Positions 1 to 9,900 of a stretch of DNA of 41,100 nucleotides are shown here, piece after piece; position 1 is the stretch's first letter, and each line of letters starts with the position of its first letter. The DNA lies in assembly GCA_017619375.1 (NCBI GenBank), contig JAFZSL010000015.1, forward strand, positions 1-41,100. Direction: 5' to 3'. Below the pieces are notes generated by a model, which ran no database searches, had not been told where the DNA came from, and was given only the letters and a program-made list of their open reading frames with translations. The position numbers and the translations under genes were made by a program. Origin of the DNA: Prevotella sp. Its GTDB lineage: Bacteria; Bacteroidota; Bacteroidia; Bacteroidales; Bacteroidaceae.

Positions 1-93
1 GGTCCCACCTCTTCCCATCCCGAACAGAGAAGTTAAGCCCGCCTGCGCCGATGGTACTGCAATGCAATGCGGGAGAGTAGGTCGCCGCCTCCT
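1..93 (+). rRNA. rrf: 5S ribosomal RNA, 3' part
   Basis: The first bases contain the conserved 5S core: CCCATCCCGAACAG, then GAAGTTAAGCCC, then GGGAGAGTAGGTCGCCGCC. The 5' end, about 20 bases, lies outside the window, so this is a partial gene. The 3' boundary is set by eye at the end of the terminal helix strand. It is the last gene of an rRNA operon whose 16S and 23S genes would lie upstream. An intrinsic terminator follows directly. Confidence 0.93.
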
Positions 94-103
94 TTAGAAG
101 ACA

Positions 104-142
104 GCCCCGTCGCTCATCGAGCGGCGGGGCTTTGTCGTTTTT
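104..142 (+). terminator. rRNA operon terminator
   Basis: A GC-rich hairpin (GCCCCG.. arm at 104-115, matching GAGCG..GGGGC arm at 119-130) is followed by a T-rich run to about 142. It sits some ten bases after the 5S gene and is a typical rho-independent terminator for the rRNA transcript. Confidence 0.85.
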
Positions 143-160
143 TCACCCTGGTGCTTCTTA

Positions 161-349
161 TTTCCTCCTTTTTCCCCCTAAGACTACCTACTTTCTCCTA
201 AGGCCTCCTACTTCCTCCTAAGACCACCTAAAACCTCCTATGACCACCTAAAACCACCTATTTCCTCCTAAAACCTCCTATGACCACCTAAAACCACCTA
301 TTTCCCCCTAAAACCTCCTACTTCCTCCTAAAACCTCCTATTCCTCCTA
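161..349. repeat. 10-bp tandem array, unit ending CCTCCTA/CCACCTA
   Basis: About 18 decamers in perfect 10-base register run from 161 to 340, plus a 9-base unit to 349. Nearly every unit ends in C(C/T/A)CCTA; the first three or four bases vary among aaac, tgac, ttTc, ctTc and agac. There is no coding potential. The array ends 15 bases before the promoter of the next gene. Its pyrimidine-rich CTCC core resembles the 11-bp arrays at 16345-16487 and 30978-31043, but period and sequence differ. Confidence 0.9.
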
Positions 350-364
350 TCCCCTTGAATTTTT

Positions 365-396
365 TTTGCATAATCGAAAAAAAATCATTATGTTTG
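365..396 (+). promoter_or_regulatory. Bacteroidetes promoter for the 406 gene
   Basis: TTTG at 365-368, a 20-base spacer, and TATGTTTG at 389-396 match the Bacteroidetes sigma-ABfr consensus (TTTG / TAnnTTTG). The first in-frame ATG lies only nine bases after the -7 box, so the message would be nearly leaderless. This position also excludes the upstream TTG at 355 as start. Confidence 0.75.
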
Positions 397-405
397 CAAC
401 TGATT

Positions 406-993
406 ATGCAGAAATGGAAGAGAGTGTTGGTTTGGTTGAGCAGAATCGGGCATTGCCGAGGGTTTGGCGTTCAGTCGCCTACCGATTATCGGTTTGTCAG
501 ATATGTCATCAATGAGCATGCACCCTACTATGCCTATGACGACCTTGCACGCCGGCTGCCTGATCTGGATGGACTGACAAGAAAGATGTGCAAACTTTAT
601 TTCCGTCTGTCCAACCATTGCCAGACCGCGTCTTTCGTCGATGTGGTGCCGTCTGATGAAGCCTACAGGCTTTATGTGAAAACCGCTTGCCACAAGACAC
701 GGACGATAGACTTGAATCCTCGGTATGAGGTGATGGAACCCATCGACACCCCCTTTCTTGCCCGTGCCACGTGCTGCGAGGAAAACATGGGTGTGATACG
801 ATGCCTATTGGAAAAGGCCGACGAGTCTTCCGTGGTCGTCGTCGAGGGCATCAAGGAGTCTCGTCAGGCAAAAGCTTGCTGGAAGGCTCTCATGGACGCC
901 GAACAAGCGATGGTGACCTATGATTTGTACTACTGCGGTATAATAATTACAACTAAAAATCGTTATAAGAAAAATTATATCATCAACTTCTAA
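406..993 (+). CDS. Degenerate class I SAM methyltransferase-like protein
   Basis: Product of 195 residues, no signal peptide. The N-terminal motif GFGVQSPTDYRFV and the C-terminal strand pattern (VVVEGIKESRQAK...W, DLYYCGIIITTK, YIINF) resemble a family of small Bacteroidetes methyltransferase-fold proteins that read RHGFGIHSP...F near the start and end in an FxIRF-like strand. I cannot see the glycine-rich SAM-binding loop (E/DxGxGxG), so catalytic activity is doubtful. ATG 406 is chosen because the promoter ends at 396. The cobalamin adenosyltransferase follows after 10 bases, so the two are almost certainly co-transcribed, but a functional link is only inferred. Fold assignment is moderate; function unknown. 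Confidence 0.6.
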   Translation: MQKWKRVLVWLSRIGHCRGFGVQSPTDYRFVRYVINEHAPYYAYDDLARRLPDLDGLTRKMCKLYFRLSNHCQTASFVDVVPSDEAYRLYVKTACHKTRTIDLNPRYEVMEPIDTPFLARATCCEENMGVIRCLLEKADESSVVVVEGIKESRQAKACWKALMDAEQAMVTYDLYYCGIIITTKNRYKKNYIINF

Positions 994-1003
994 ATCAAAC
1001 CCT

Positions 1004-1567
1004 ATGAAAATTACGAAAGTCTACACGAAAACAGGCGACGAGGGAATGACCTCGTTGGTGGGTGGTTATCGCGTGAGCAAGACCAATGCACGCATAGAGG
1101 CTTATGGCACCGTGGATGAACTGAGCGCCAACCTTGGTGTGCTCGCGTCATATATGAAGGATGGCGACGACAAGACGCTTATCATCAGGACGCAGAGAAA
1201 CCTCTTCACCATCGGGTCCAACCTCGCTACAGACAAGTCGAAGATGAAAGTGGCCACTTCATACACTCTCGGACCGGAAGAGGTGGAAATCCTCGAGCAG
1301 GAGATTGACGCCATCAATGCCAGCATACCGCCACAAGTGGCTTTCATCCTCCCCGGAGGATCACATGAAGCCGCTTTCGCACACGTCTGCCGCACTGTTT
1401 GCAGAAGGGCTGAAAGACGCATCTTCTTCATGAACGAGTCTACGCCTGTCGATGCAGAAATACTCAGGTATATGAACCGTTTGTCGGACTATCTTTTCGT
1501 TCTCGCACGCAAATTGAACTTTATTGACGGTGTGAGAGAAAAAATATGGAAGAAACCTTTGAAATAA
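1004..1567 (+). CDS. PduO-type cob(I)alamin adenosyltransferase
   Basis: Transfers the adenosyl group of ATP to cob(I)alamin, giving adenosylcobalamin in the cytosol. The 187-residue length is normal for the PduO/MMAB family. The N-terminal ATP-binding motif is visible as YTKTGDEGMTSLVGG (residues about 7-21), followed by AYGTVDELSANLG. The family signature CRTVCRRAERR lies around residue 130 and the closing NRLSDYLFVLAR helix near 160. The Arg/Lys-rich signature contacts ATP in known structures. It follows the methyltransferase-like gene by 10 bases in one operon. Adenosylcobalamin would serve enzymes such as methylmalonyl-CoA mutase; none is in this window. Confidence 0.93.
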   Translation: MKITKVYTKTGDEGMTSLVGGYRVSKTNARIEAYGTVDELSANLGVLASYMKDGDDKTLIIRTQRNLFTIGSNLATDKSKMKVATSYTLGPEEVEILEQEIDAINASIPPQVAFILPGGSHEAAFAHVCRTVCRRAERRIFFMNESTPVDAEILRYMNRLSDYLFVLARKLNFIDGVREKIWKKPLK

Positions 1568-1587
1568 GAAAAAAAATATTACTTTTG
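1558..1587 (+). promoter_or_regulatory. Promoter for the DUF2795 gene
   Basis: TTTG at 1558-1561 and TACTTTTG at 1580-1587 are separated by 18 bases. The -33 element overlaps the last codons of the adenosyltransferase gene, so the next gene has its own promoter inside the end of the preceding operon. The predicted leader is about 30 bases. Confidence 0.7.
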
Positions 1588-1623
1588 CGCATTCTTTTTA
1601 TTAATGTGTAAAATTTCAGGAAT

Positions 1624-1845
1624 ATGTATTGGACACTCGAACTTGCTTCCAAGTTGGAAGACGCGCCCTGGCCCGCTACTAAAGAAGAATTGATTGACTA
1701 TGCAATAAGGTCGGGAGCACCTCTCGAGGTGCTGGAAAACCTACAGGAAATAGAGGATGAAGGAGATGTTTACGAGAGCATCGAAGACATCTGGCCCGAC
1801 TATCCCACCAAAGAGGACTTCCTCTTCAACGAGGATGAGTATTAA
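1624..1845 (+). CDS. DUF2795 domain protein
   Basis: A 73-residue acidic protein. The pattern WTLELASKLEDAPWPATKEELIDYAIRSG, with a following LEVLENLQEIEDEGD.YESIEDIWPDYP stretch, matches the DUF2795 family. That family is widespread in Bacteroidetes and of unknown function; it looks like a small helical domain. No signal peptide or membrane segment. It has its own promoter (1558-1587) and ends at a strong hairpin terminator (1855-1897), so it is probably monocistronic. Confidence 0.85.
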   Translation: MYWTLELASKLEDAPWPATKEELIDYAIRSGAPLEVLENLQEIEDEGDVYESIEDIWPDYPTKEDFLFNEDEY

Positions 1846-1854
1846 AGAAATAAT

Positions 1855-1897
1855 AAGCGATGAGGCTCACGAGCATCATCGCTTGTTTCTTTTTATG
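1855..1897 (+). terminator. Intrinsic terminator after DUF2795 gene
   Basis: AAGCGATGA at 1855-1863 pairs perfectly with TCATCGCTT at 1876-1884, followed by a T-rich tract GTTTCTTTTT. It begins 10 bases after the stop codon. Confidence 0.8.
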
Positions 1898-2006
1898 TTT
1901 GGCAGTGATTGCAAGGAGATACATCTTGGCTGACTTGAATGCGCATCCTATTTCCCAGACACATCCTGTCGTCCTCGTAATCCAGGACGTGAATATGAAA
2001 CAAAGT

Positions 2007-2044
2007 GCATCGGGGCAAGCAAAACAATTTGCTTGCCCCGATGC
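2007..2044. terminator. Hairpin terminator between convergent genes
   Basis: GCATCGGGGCAAGCAAA at 2007-2023 pairs with TTTGCTTGCCCCGATGC at 2028-2044, a 17-bp perfect stem with a four-base loop. It lies between the plus-strand DUF2795 gene and the 3' end of the minus-strand lipoprotein gene, with T-rich flanks on both strands, so it probably works in both directions, chiefly for the lipoprotein gene. Confidence 0.75.
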
Positions 2045-2092
2045 GTGTTTGTTATAAGGTCCTTAGGGTCCTGGAAAAGACTTGTTGGTGTC

Positions 2093-2563
2093 TTATTTCA
2101 GTGTGATGTTCTCGATGATGGCTTTTATTTCCGGATCATCGATGGAACCATTATAGATGGATATGAGCATCAGGCCCTTCTCGGTGAGTTTGGTATAGAG
2201 GTTGTTTGTCGGCTTCTCAGCTTCCTTGACGGCCACGTTGAAGGTGTTGTTGCCGAATTTGATGTCGCCCTTGTCTGCATATCCTGCGTTCACATTGCCG
2301 GAATTGGCTTCGGCGGGCTCGCTGGTCCTATCGGGATAGGCATAGATGGTCATGGTGCACCAGGAGCCATCCTCCAATTTCTTCTGGATGCGGAAGTTCT
2401 CGTCTTTGTTGTTGCTGTTCTGCTCCCAGGATGCAGGCATGACCATGGTGTAATACTTGGTCTCCAATTTCTCGCCCTTGAGTTTGGTGATGCCGTTGCC
2501 ACAAGCGGTGAACATGATTGCTGCGAAGACAGCCACGACGAAACTGATAATAGTCTTTTTCAT
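2093..2563 (-). CDS. Small lipoprotein of unknown function
   Basis: 156 residues from ATG 2563. The first 20 residues (MKKTIISFVVAVFAAIMFTA) are a signal peptide ending in a lipobox-like FTAC, with Cys21 as the expected lipidated residue, so it should be anchored in an envelope membrane. The mature part has alternating strand-like segments (KYYTMVMPASWE, CTMTIYAYPDR, GLMLISIYNGS), resembling small periplasmic lipoproteins with a single beta domain. No named family recognised. The longer reading frame begins at 2701, but its extra 46 residues lack signal character. A near-consensus -7 box (GACCTTTG, 2634-2627) lies upstream. It is divergent from the HTH/TM gene at 2781. Confidence 0.75.
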   Translation of the reverse strand: MKKTIISFVVAVFAAIMFTACGNGITKLKGEKLETKYYTMVMPASWEQNSNNKDENFRIQKKLEDGSWCTMTIYAYPDRTSEPAEANSGNVNAGYADKGDIKFGNNTFNVAVKEAEKPTNNLYTKLTEKGLMLISIYNGSIDDPEIKAIIENITLK

Positions 2564-2740
2564 TTTGCTTTTTTTGTTTAATGAATTAAATAATGTAATG
2601 AATGTTTTGTTGTTGTTTTGATGGTGCAAAGGTCGGGAGAAAAGCAATAATCGACTTATCATTTCGTGAAAAATAATTGTCATTTCGTGAAAACAAGGCA
2701 AAAAGTGGCAAAAAAAACACCCAAAAACGTTTTTTTTTCA

Positions 2741-2748
2741 TAATTTTG
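2741..2748 (+). promoter_or_regulatory. -7 box upstream of the 2781 gene
   Basis: TAATTTTG matches TAnnTTTG and lies 32 bases before the ATG. No clear TTTG is present at the expected -33 position, so only the -7 element is supported. Confidence 0.5.
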
Positions 2749-2780
2749 CCTTCAAACCTCATTTCACTCCTGCAAAAGCC

Positions 2781-3692
2781 ATGGACAACGAAAAGACATT
2801 GCTAGAGCTACGTCGTTGCATAGAGCGTATTGTTGGTTTCATACCGAGTACGCCCCGGGATTTTGATACGCTTTCCGAGAGCATCTTCCAAAAGAAACGT
2901 CAACGAGTAAGCGCATCTACATTGAAGCGTATTTGGGGATACTCCACCACTGGCTCTGTGCCGCGGCAGTCCACGCTCGACATCCTGGCTCGTTTTGCCG
3001 GCTATAGAGACTATAGGGTGTTTTGTTTGGCTTGCAATGATGACAAGGACGATGTGCTAGAGGTTGGCGACGAGGTGACTGAAACCGTTCTTTCTGGCGC
3101 ACCCGAGGAAGGGGAACTGCCTGTTTCTGAGAAGCAGAAACTTGGTCGATTCACACCGTACTTCTTATTTCTCATCATACTCGCAATAGTGGCTGGCGCA
3201 GCCTATCTTGGTTTTTCTCATCGCACTCCGCACGGACCGGTCATAAAAAAAGGGCAGACCTTCGCTACCTACCAAGACTACCTTGTGCTTTTCGGCATAC
3301 ACGCCAAGGACACATTGTGGGGACAGCGGCTGCCACATCATCCCAGCATTTCCATCTGGGGACCTCGCTACCATCACCACCGCTGGCACAACTACGGCGA
3401 CTCCGCACTCCTCATGCCCACCATCACAGAACGATGGGAACCGGATGACGGCAGTGCCGACAGCGCTCTCATCGCCGTGCGCAACAATGACCACTACCTC
3501 GCCTACCGCGACATAAACGAGATACGCATCACCTTCATGCAGGGTCTAACGCCCGATGGAGACAGTCTCACCTTTTGTGGCGTCTATCGAATGGACCTCG
3601 AGCACTCCAATACCCACCACGTCACTTGGGTTAGGGTGGCTGATGAGGTCAACCTCGCACAACTCGACTATTTGGAGGAACTGAAAAATTAA
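2781..3692 (+). CDS. Membrane-anchored protein with N-terminal HTH-like domain
   Basis: 303 residues. Residues 1-90 carry a pattern common in Bacteroidetes regulators and signalling proteins: STLKRIWGY followed by PRQSTLDILARFAGYRDYRVFC, with helix-turn-helix-like spacing. A single membrane helix follows at about 125-145 (YFLFLIILAIVAGAAYLGF). The remaining 155 residues should lie on the other side of the membrane and are rich in His and Trp (HHHRWHN). The topology suggests an N-in sensor that couples an envelope signal to a cytoplasmic helical domain; DNA binding is not shown. It is divergent from the lipoprotein gene across a 217-base gap, so the two may be linked. Function unknown. Confidence 0.75.
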   Translation: MDNEKTLLELRRCIERIVGFIPSTPRDFDTLSESIFQKKRQRVSASTLKRIWGYSTTGSVPRQSTLDILARFAGYRDYRVFCLACNDDKDDVLEVGDEVTETVLSGAPEEGELPVSEKQKLGRFTPYFLFLIILAIVAGAAYLGFSHRTPHGPVIKKGQTFATYQDYLVLFGIHAKDTLWGQRLPHHPSISIWGPRYHHHRWHNYGDSALLMPTITERWEPDDGSADSALIAVRNNDHYLAYRDINEIRITFMQGLTPDGDSLTFCGVYRMDLEHSNTHHVTWVRVADEVNLAQLDYLEELKN

Positions 3693-3837
3693 ATAATCTT
3701 GCTCTAGCAAACTGCCTATATCTCAAATCCTTGTACGTTTTTACCGCAAAATCGTACATTTTTACACATTTCGCCTAAAATAACACCCACAAACCCCATT
3801 TGAACCAAAATGAACTAGAAATGAACCAGATGGTACG

Positions 3838-3868
3838 GTTGCCTTTTGTGGATTATTTTGTAATTTTG
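3838..3868 (+). promoter_or_regulatory. Probable promoter for the giant LRR gene
   Basis: TAATTTTG at 3861-3868 fits the -7 box; GTTG at 3838-3841, 19 bases earlier, is a one-mismatch -33 element. The leader to ATG 3922 would be about 45 bases. It places the transcription start at or beyond the alternative TTG at 3874, so ATG 3922 is the start. Confidence 0.5.
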
Positions 3869-3921
3869 TAAACTTGTATAAATTTAACCCCCTGATACTA
3901 TTTCACAATTTATTAAAGATT

Positions 3922-6900
3922 ATGAAGAAGAATCTATTTTTTTATTTCGGACTATTGCTTTTCTGCTTTCTTTCAGCCAAAGCATGGGGTCAGGGTGTCG
4001 TCCTCGACTGGGGACATCAGACACCAGGGCAGATGAAATATGTGTTCCAGGAGAACGATGAGGGCATTCCCCCTGTTTCAGATGCCAATGGAAAGCAATG
4101 GTATGAGGTTGACTACGATGACTCTGCCTGGGGCACGCTCATCGGATCCATTTCCCGTGGCGACCGCTGGGGAGTAGGTGAAGGCAACTATTACAATTGG
4201 GAGAATGAATACGGATGTTTTTATTTGCGCCGCACGTTCAATGTCAACCTCAGCGAGGTGAATACGGAGAATATCTGGCTGAAATCCTTCAACGACGACC
4301 ATGCCGACTATTATGTCAATGGCTTGCTTGTGCAGTCCACTGATGAATTCGACTGGAAGGTGCAATTGCCCTCCGATGCATTGGTCGATGGGGTTAACAC
4401 CATAGCTGTCTATGTCAATGACTGCGGCGGTGGAGATGCTTATCTCGATTTCACCATTGCTGACCCTGCGGGAAATCTTTCTTTCTATTCCCCCTATCAG
4501 GATGACCAAGGTGTGCAGTATGAGTATAACGAAACAAACGAGGAATGGGAGGTGTTTGGCCAAAACTGGTGGACCAACGACTTCGTCCTCCCTGCCACCA
4601 TCATGGAAAAGCCTGTCACTGTCATTAGGGACAATGTTTTCAGTGGAGGTGTTTGCAACTCCATCTCTCTCCCTGAGGGGCTGCGTCATATTGGTTGGTT
4701 TGCATTCGAAAGCGGGACGCTCACTTCAATTTCTATTCCAGCTTCGGTGACAGAAATAGATGGCGGCATACTTGCTGGTTGCAATTCACTCACAAGCATC
4801 ACCGTGGCTGAAGGCAACACCGTCTATGATTCGAGGGAGAACTGTAACGCCATCATTCAAACTGATGAAAACAAGGTCGTGGCCACCTGTCCGGCCACTG
4901 TCCTCCCTGCTTCGGTCACCTGCATTGGTCATAGAGCGTACCAAAACTCCTCCATTACGGAGTTTATCATCCCCGAAGCTGTCACTTCCATAGAGAATGA
5001 GGCATTCGAAGGGTGTACCAATCTATACAAGGTGACTGTATTGTCCGCCACTCCTTTCGACTTGTCTGAATATGCCTTCCCTGATCGAGGTCAGCAAATA
5101 CTCTATGTGCCAGTGGGAAGCAAGGAGGCTTATCAGAACGCTCCCTATTGGCAGGACTTCGGCAACATCTTCGAGTTGGGTGAGGAAGAGGTTTTCGACC
5201 CCATGGGTTATGCCTACTTGTCCGATGAGGGGGCCACGCTCAAATTCGTGTATGATGACCAGTATTTTGTTCGTAAGAAGGGGGGTGTAGTCCTCTTCAC
5301 ACTCGATGAGCCGGAAGGCGAGCCCAGGTGGTATGCCTCGGGGGCGAATGGATCCATCAGCCATGTGAAGTTCGATCCATCCTTTGCTGACGCACGGCCT
5401 ACCTCTACCCATAGTTGGATTCGTGAGATGCCGCTGGAAAGTTTGGAAGGATTGGAATACCTCAACACGTCGGAGGTGACAACGATGAATGCAATGTTTT
5501 ATTACACATCGTCTATCACCTCGCTCGACCTAAGTACCTTCGACACCTCCAAGGTGACCGAGATGTGTGAAATGTTCCATGGCTGTAGTGGTCTTACCTC
5601 GCTTGACTTGAGTGGGTTCGACACTTCCAATGTGAGTCAATTTGGAAATATGTTCAACGAATGTTCCAGCCTCACCTCTCTCGACCTCAGTATGTTCGAC
5701 ACTAGTCAGGTGGAGAACACTGATGGCATGTTTGCTTATTCAGGCCTGTCAGAGGTCACCCTGTCTATCTCAATGTCCAACCTCTTCGACAATGCCTTCG
5801 AGGGGGTCGGGGCTGAGGAGACACCTTGTTGTCTGAACGTGCCTGATGGTTTCGACTTCGGCGACGTGGACACTTCCTCGGGTGTCTTTGTGTGGAAGGG
5901 TGGATGGTTCGAAACGAATGCCATCCCGGCACCTCGTTTCTCTCCCTCCGATGGAGAGACACTGTTTGATGGCGAAACGGTGACCGTCACCTTTAATGAC
6001 AGCAAATACGTTCTTCGCTACACCACCGATGGCAGCGATCCGAAGGAAGAAGGGGCGGTAGTGAGTACATCATCTGAGTCGCCCACCTCCATCACGGTGA
6101 ACTATCAAGAGAATGAGTCGACATTCGTGGTGAAAGCCTTCTTGGAGGATGCGACCTCCGGCAACCAGGGAACCACCATAACCTATACTGTACAAAAGCC
6201 TTACGATAGACCATACGCCTTCTATTCTGAGGGTACCCTGACCTTCTACTATGATGACCAATATTCCATCAGGGAGGGCGACATGTTCTATCTCTACGAG
6301 GGCGACAACGACCCCGATTGGTGGGGTGGTGGCGGCGGTGTTTGCCAAAGCGTCACTCATGTGGTGTTCGATCCGTCCTTCGCCAGCGCACGTCCTACCT
6401 CCACCCGCTGTTGGCTGCGCGATATGCCACAATTAGAGAGCATAGAGGGTCTAGAGTACCTTAACACCTCAGAAGTGACTACAATGCATGCCATGTTCTG
6501 CGGCACTTCAATGATTACCTCGTTGGACCTGAGCACGTTCGACACGTCCAACGTGACCGATATGAGCTATATGTTCCACTGGTGCGGAGGATTGACCTCC
6601 CTTGACTTGAGTACATTCGATATGTCCAACGTAGCGAATACTGAATATATGCTGTCTTACACCGGCCTGCGGGAACTCACCCTTTCCGCCTCGATGAGCA
6701 ACCTTTGTGACTATGCCTTGGAAAACGTGGGGCGCGACAATGACCCATGCCATCTAACCGTTGCCGATGGTTTTGATTTCGGCGATACGGACACCACCGC
6801 CGACGTCTTTGGTTGGAAGGGTGGTTGGTTCCATATGGGCGAGCCTTTTGCCTACGACGGTTCCTACGCTGTTCTCGTTGGCAGTACGCTCACGTTCTAC

Positions 6901-9900
6901 AGCGACGACCAGCGTGCGAATCGCGGATACTATTACAGACTAGGTGAATTCTATTTCAACCATAGTGCCGTTAAACGCGTGGTGTTCGACGAGGGTTTCG
7001 CAAGGGAGCAGCCCAGCAGCACCCGCGAATGGTTCTCCGGGATGACCAACCTCGTGGAGATTGAGGGTCTCGACCTCCTTAACACGTCGCAGGTGAACGA
7101 CATGGCCTATATGTTCAACGAGTGCTCCAGTCTGACCTCTCTCGACCTCAGCACGTTCAAAGCCAGCAACGTGTGGGACTTCAGCGGGATGCTTTCGGGA
7201 TGCTCTGGCCTGACCTCTCTTACCCTATCTGCCTCGATGGACCAGTTGTGGGACGGCGCCTGTGAGGGTATCGGTACAGAAGAGAACCCCTGTCAACTCA
7301 TCGTCGCCGAGGGCTTTGACATCGGCGACGAAGCAGACACATCTGCGGATAGCTTCAACTGGAAGGGCGGCTGGTTCCACACGGAGACCAACATCAACTA
7401 CATCGGTTCCTACGTGGTGTTCAACGATGGCACACTAACTTTCTACCACGACGGCCAGCGCAGCAGCCACGAGGGCGATAAATTCAAGCTCAAGGAGGGC
7501 GACAACGACCCCGATTGGTGGAATTGGGGCGACGGTGTTTGCAAAAGCGTCACTCATGTGGTGTTCGATCCGTCGTTCGTCGATGCACGTCCCACCTCCA
7601 CTCGTGAGTGGCTGCGCGATATGCCACAATTAGAGAGCATAGAGGGCCTGGAGTACCTCAACACCTCGGAGGTGACAACAATGTATGCCATGTTCTGCGG
7701 CTCTACCATCACTTCGTTGGACCTGAGCACGTTCGACACGTCCAACGTGGCCGATATGAGTTATATGTTTAACAGTTGCAGTAGCCTCACATCTATCGAC
7801 CTGAGTACGTTCGATATATCCAGCGTGGAGAATACTGAACATATGTTGTCCTACACTGGTTTGCAGGAGGTCGCATTGTCCCTCTCGATGAGCAACCTTT
7901 GGGACAGCGCCTTCGAGGGAGTTGGTTCGGAAGAAGATCCCGTCCAGATTGCAACTCCTGCCGGCTTTGACTTCGGTGGTGCAGACCCCTTTGCTGATCA
8001 TTTCTTCTGGAAGGGTGGATGGTTTGTGTACAACGGAATACCATCACCCATCATCCAACCTGCCAACACAGAGACCTTGCATATCGGTGATATGTTGACC
8101 ATCACTTTCGATGCCGACAAATACATCCTCTATTACACCACCGATGGTAGCGACCCGAAGGAGGAAGGCGGGGCTGTGACCACGTGCACGGTGTCACCTG
8201 TCAACATCAAGGTAATGTACCGGGAGAATGAGAACACCTTGGTGGTGAAAACCTTCCTTAAGAAGGTGGACACTGGCGAACAAGGAGATGTGGTTACCAT
8301 GACTTATGCCGTTGCCGACCCTTATGTGGGACCTTATGCGATGACGAACTCTGTGAGCACCCTCATCGAATGGGGAAGACATACCCCATGTCAGATGAAA
8401 TATGTGTTCCAACAGGAGAATGATGGCAGTGCCCCTGCTCCAGATGGCAATGGCAAGCAATGGTATGAGGTAGGCTACGATGATTCCTCATGGGGAGTGC
8501 TCAATGGTCCCATTGCCCGCGAGGACTACTGGGGAATGGGTGAAGGCAGATATCACAACTGGCCTGGCGATGCAGGATGCTTCTATCTGCGCCGCACCTT
8601 CGATGTCAATCTCAGTGAGGTGGATGTGAACAACATTTATCTTAGGTATGAAATAGATGACGATGCCGACTTTTATCTCAATGGTGTGAATATACACCAT
8701 TATACCTATGGCGGTACTGCCGAGAGTTTGCTTTTGCCTGCCGATGCACTTGTCGACGGTGTCAATACGCTTGCCATCTATGTCATTGACTATGGTGGTG
8801 GGGCGTACATCGATTTCACCATCAATACCAACAGTACGCTGACCTTCTATTGCGATGATCAACGCGATTTCAGGGAAGGTGTCAAATATGGTTTTAATGA
8901 GGGCAATAACGAGCCGGAATGGTTCAACGATGGCATGCACAGGTTCATCTCCCATATTGTGTTCGACCCGTCGTTTGCTGACGCACGGCCTACCTCTACC
9001 CATAGTTGGATTCGTGAGATGCCGCTGGAAAGCATCGAGGGGTTGGAAAATCTCAACACCTCGGAGGTGACAACGATGAATGCCATGTTCTGTGGCACGT
9101 CTTCTATCACCTCTTTGGACTTGAGTACATTTGACATCTCTTGCGTGACGGATATGGGTAATATGTTTTCTGGCTGCGGTATTACCTCTCTTGACTTGAG
9201 CACGTTCGACATAGGCAGCGTAGAAAGCACTGAGGCTATGTTTGCCTATTCTGGCTTGAAGGAGGTTACCTTGTCGGCATCAATGTCAAAACTTTCTGAC
9301 AATGCCTTCGAAGGAGTTGGTTCGGAAGAAAACCCCTGCCATCTGAATGTGCCTAAAGGTTTTGATTTCGGCGACGTGGACACCTCTTTTGGCACTTTTG
9401 GTTGGAAGAGTGGTTATTTCTGCTTCCCCCAAAAACCCTATGTGGTGTTGGCTTCCGATGGCACCCTTGTTTTCCGTTACGACAACAAAAAGGATGTCTG
9501 CACAGATGCCACTTATGACATCAATGGCGGATACGACCATAAGGCCATCACTGCTGTGGTTATCGACAAGTCCTTTGCCGACTATAGACCCACTTCCGCT
9601 GCAGGATGGTTCCAAGGTATGAGCCAAGTCACTTCTTTTGTTGGATTGGAGAATATTTATGCCGACCAATTGATGGATGTCTCTAATATGTTCAACGGTT
9701 GCTCCAGTGTTTGTGAACTTAACCTGAGCAACTTCAATCTCTCTACTGATTCTGATGAATCCCAAGTGCAAACTACGGGGATGCTTTCCGGTTGCACAGA
9801 TTTGAAGGAGCTTACGCTACATCCATCGATGTACATTTTCGGGGAGGAGGAATGCAGCGGCATTGGCACACAGGAAGAACCCTGCGAACTCCACTTCCTC

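Noticed and set aside
161-349. Possible CRISPR array
   Set aside because: Units are 10 bases with no spacers of unique sequence; no cas genes in the window.
1860-2057. Small plus-strand frame with a hydrophobic start (65 codons)
   Set aside because: Its start lies inside the terminator hairpin of the DUF2795 gene and its end inside another hairpin; no promoter or conserved pattern.
2033-2581. Plus-strand frame of 182 codons
   Set aside because: Shadow of the lipoprotein gene, which has a signal peptide and lipobox on the minus strand.
2627-2634. -7 box GACCTTTG for the lipoprotein gene
   Set aside because: One mismatch at the key T and no -33 element at the right distance; not listed as a feature.
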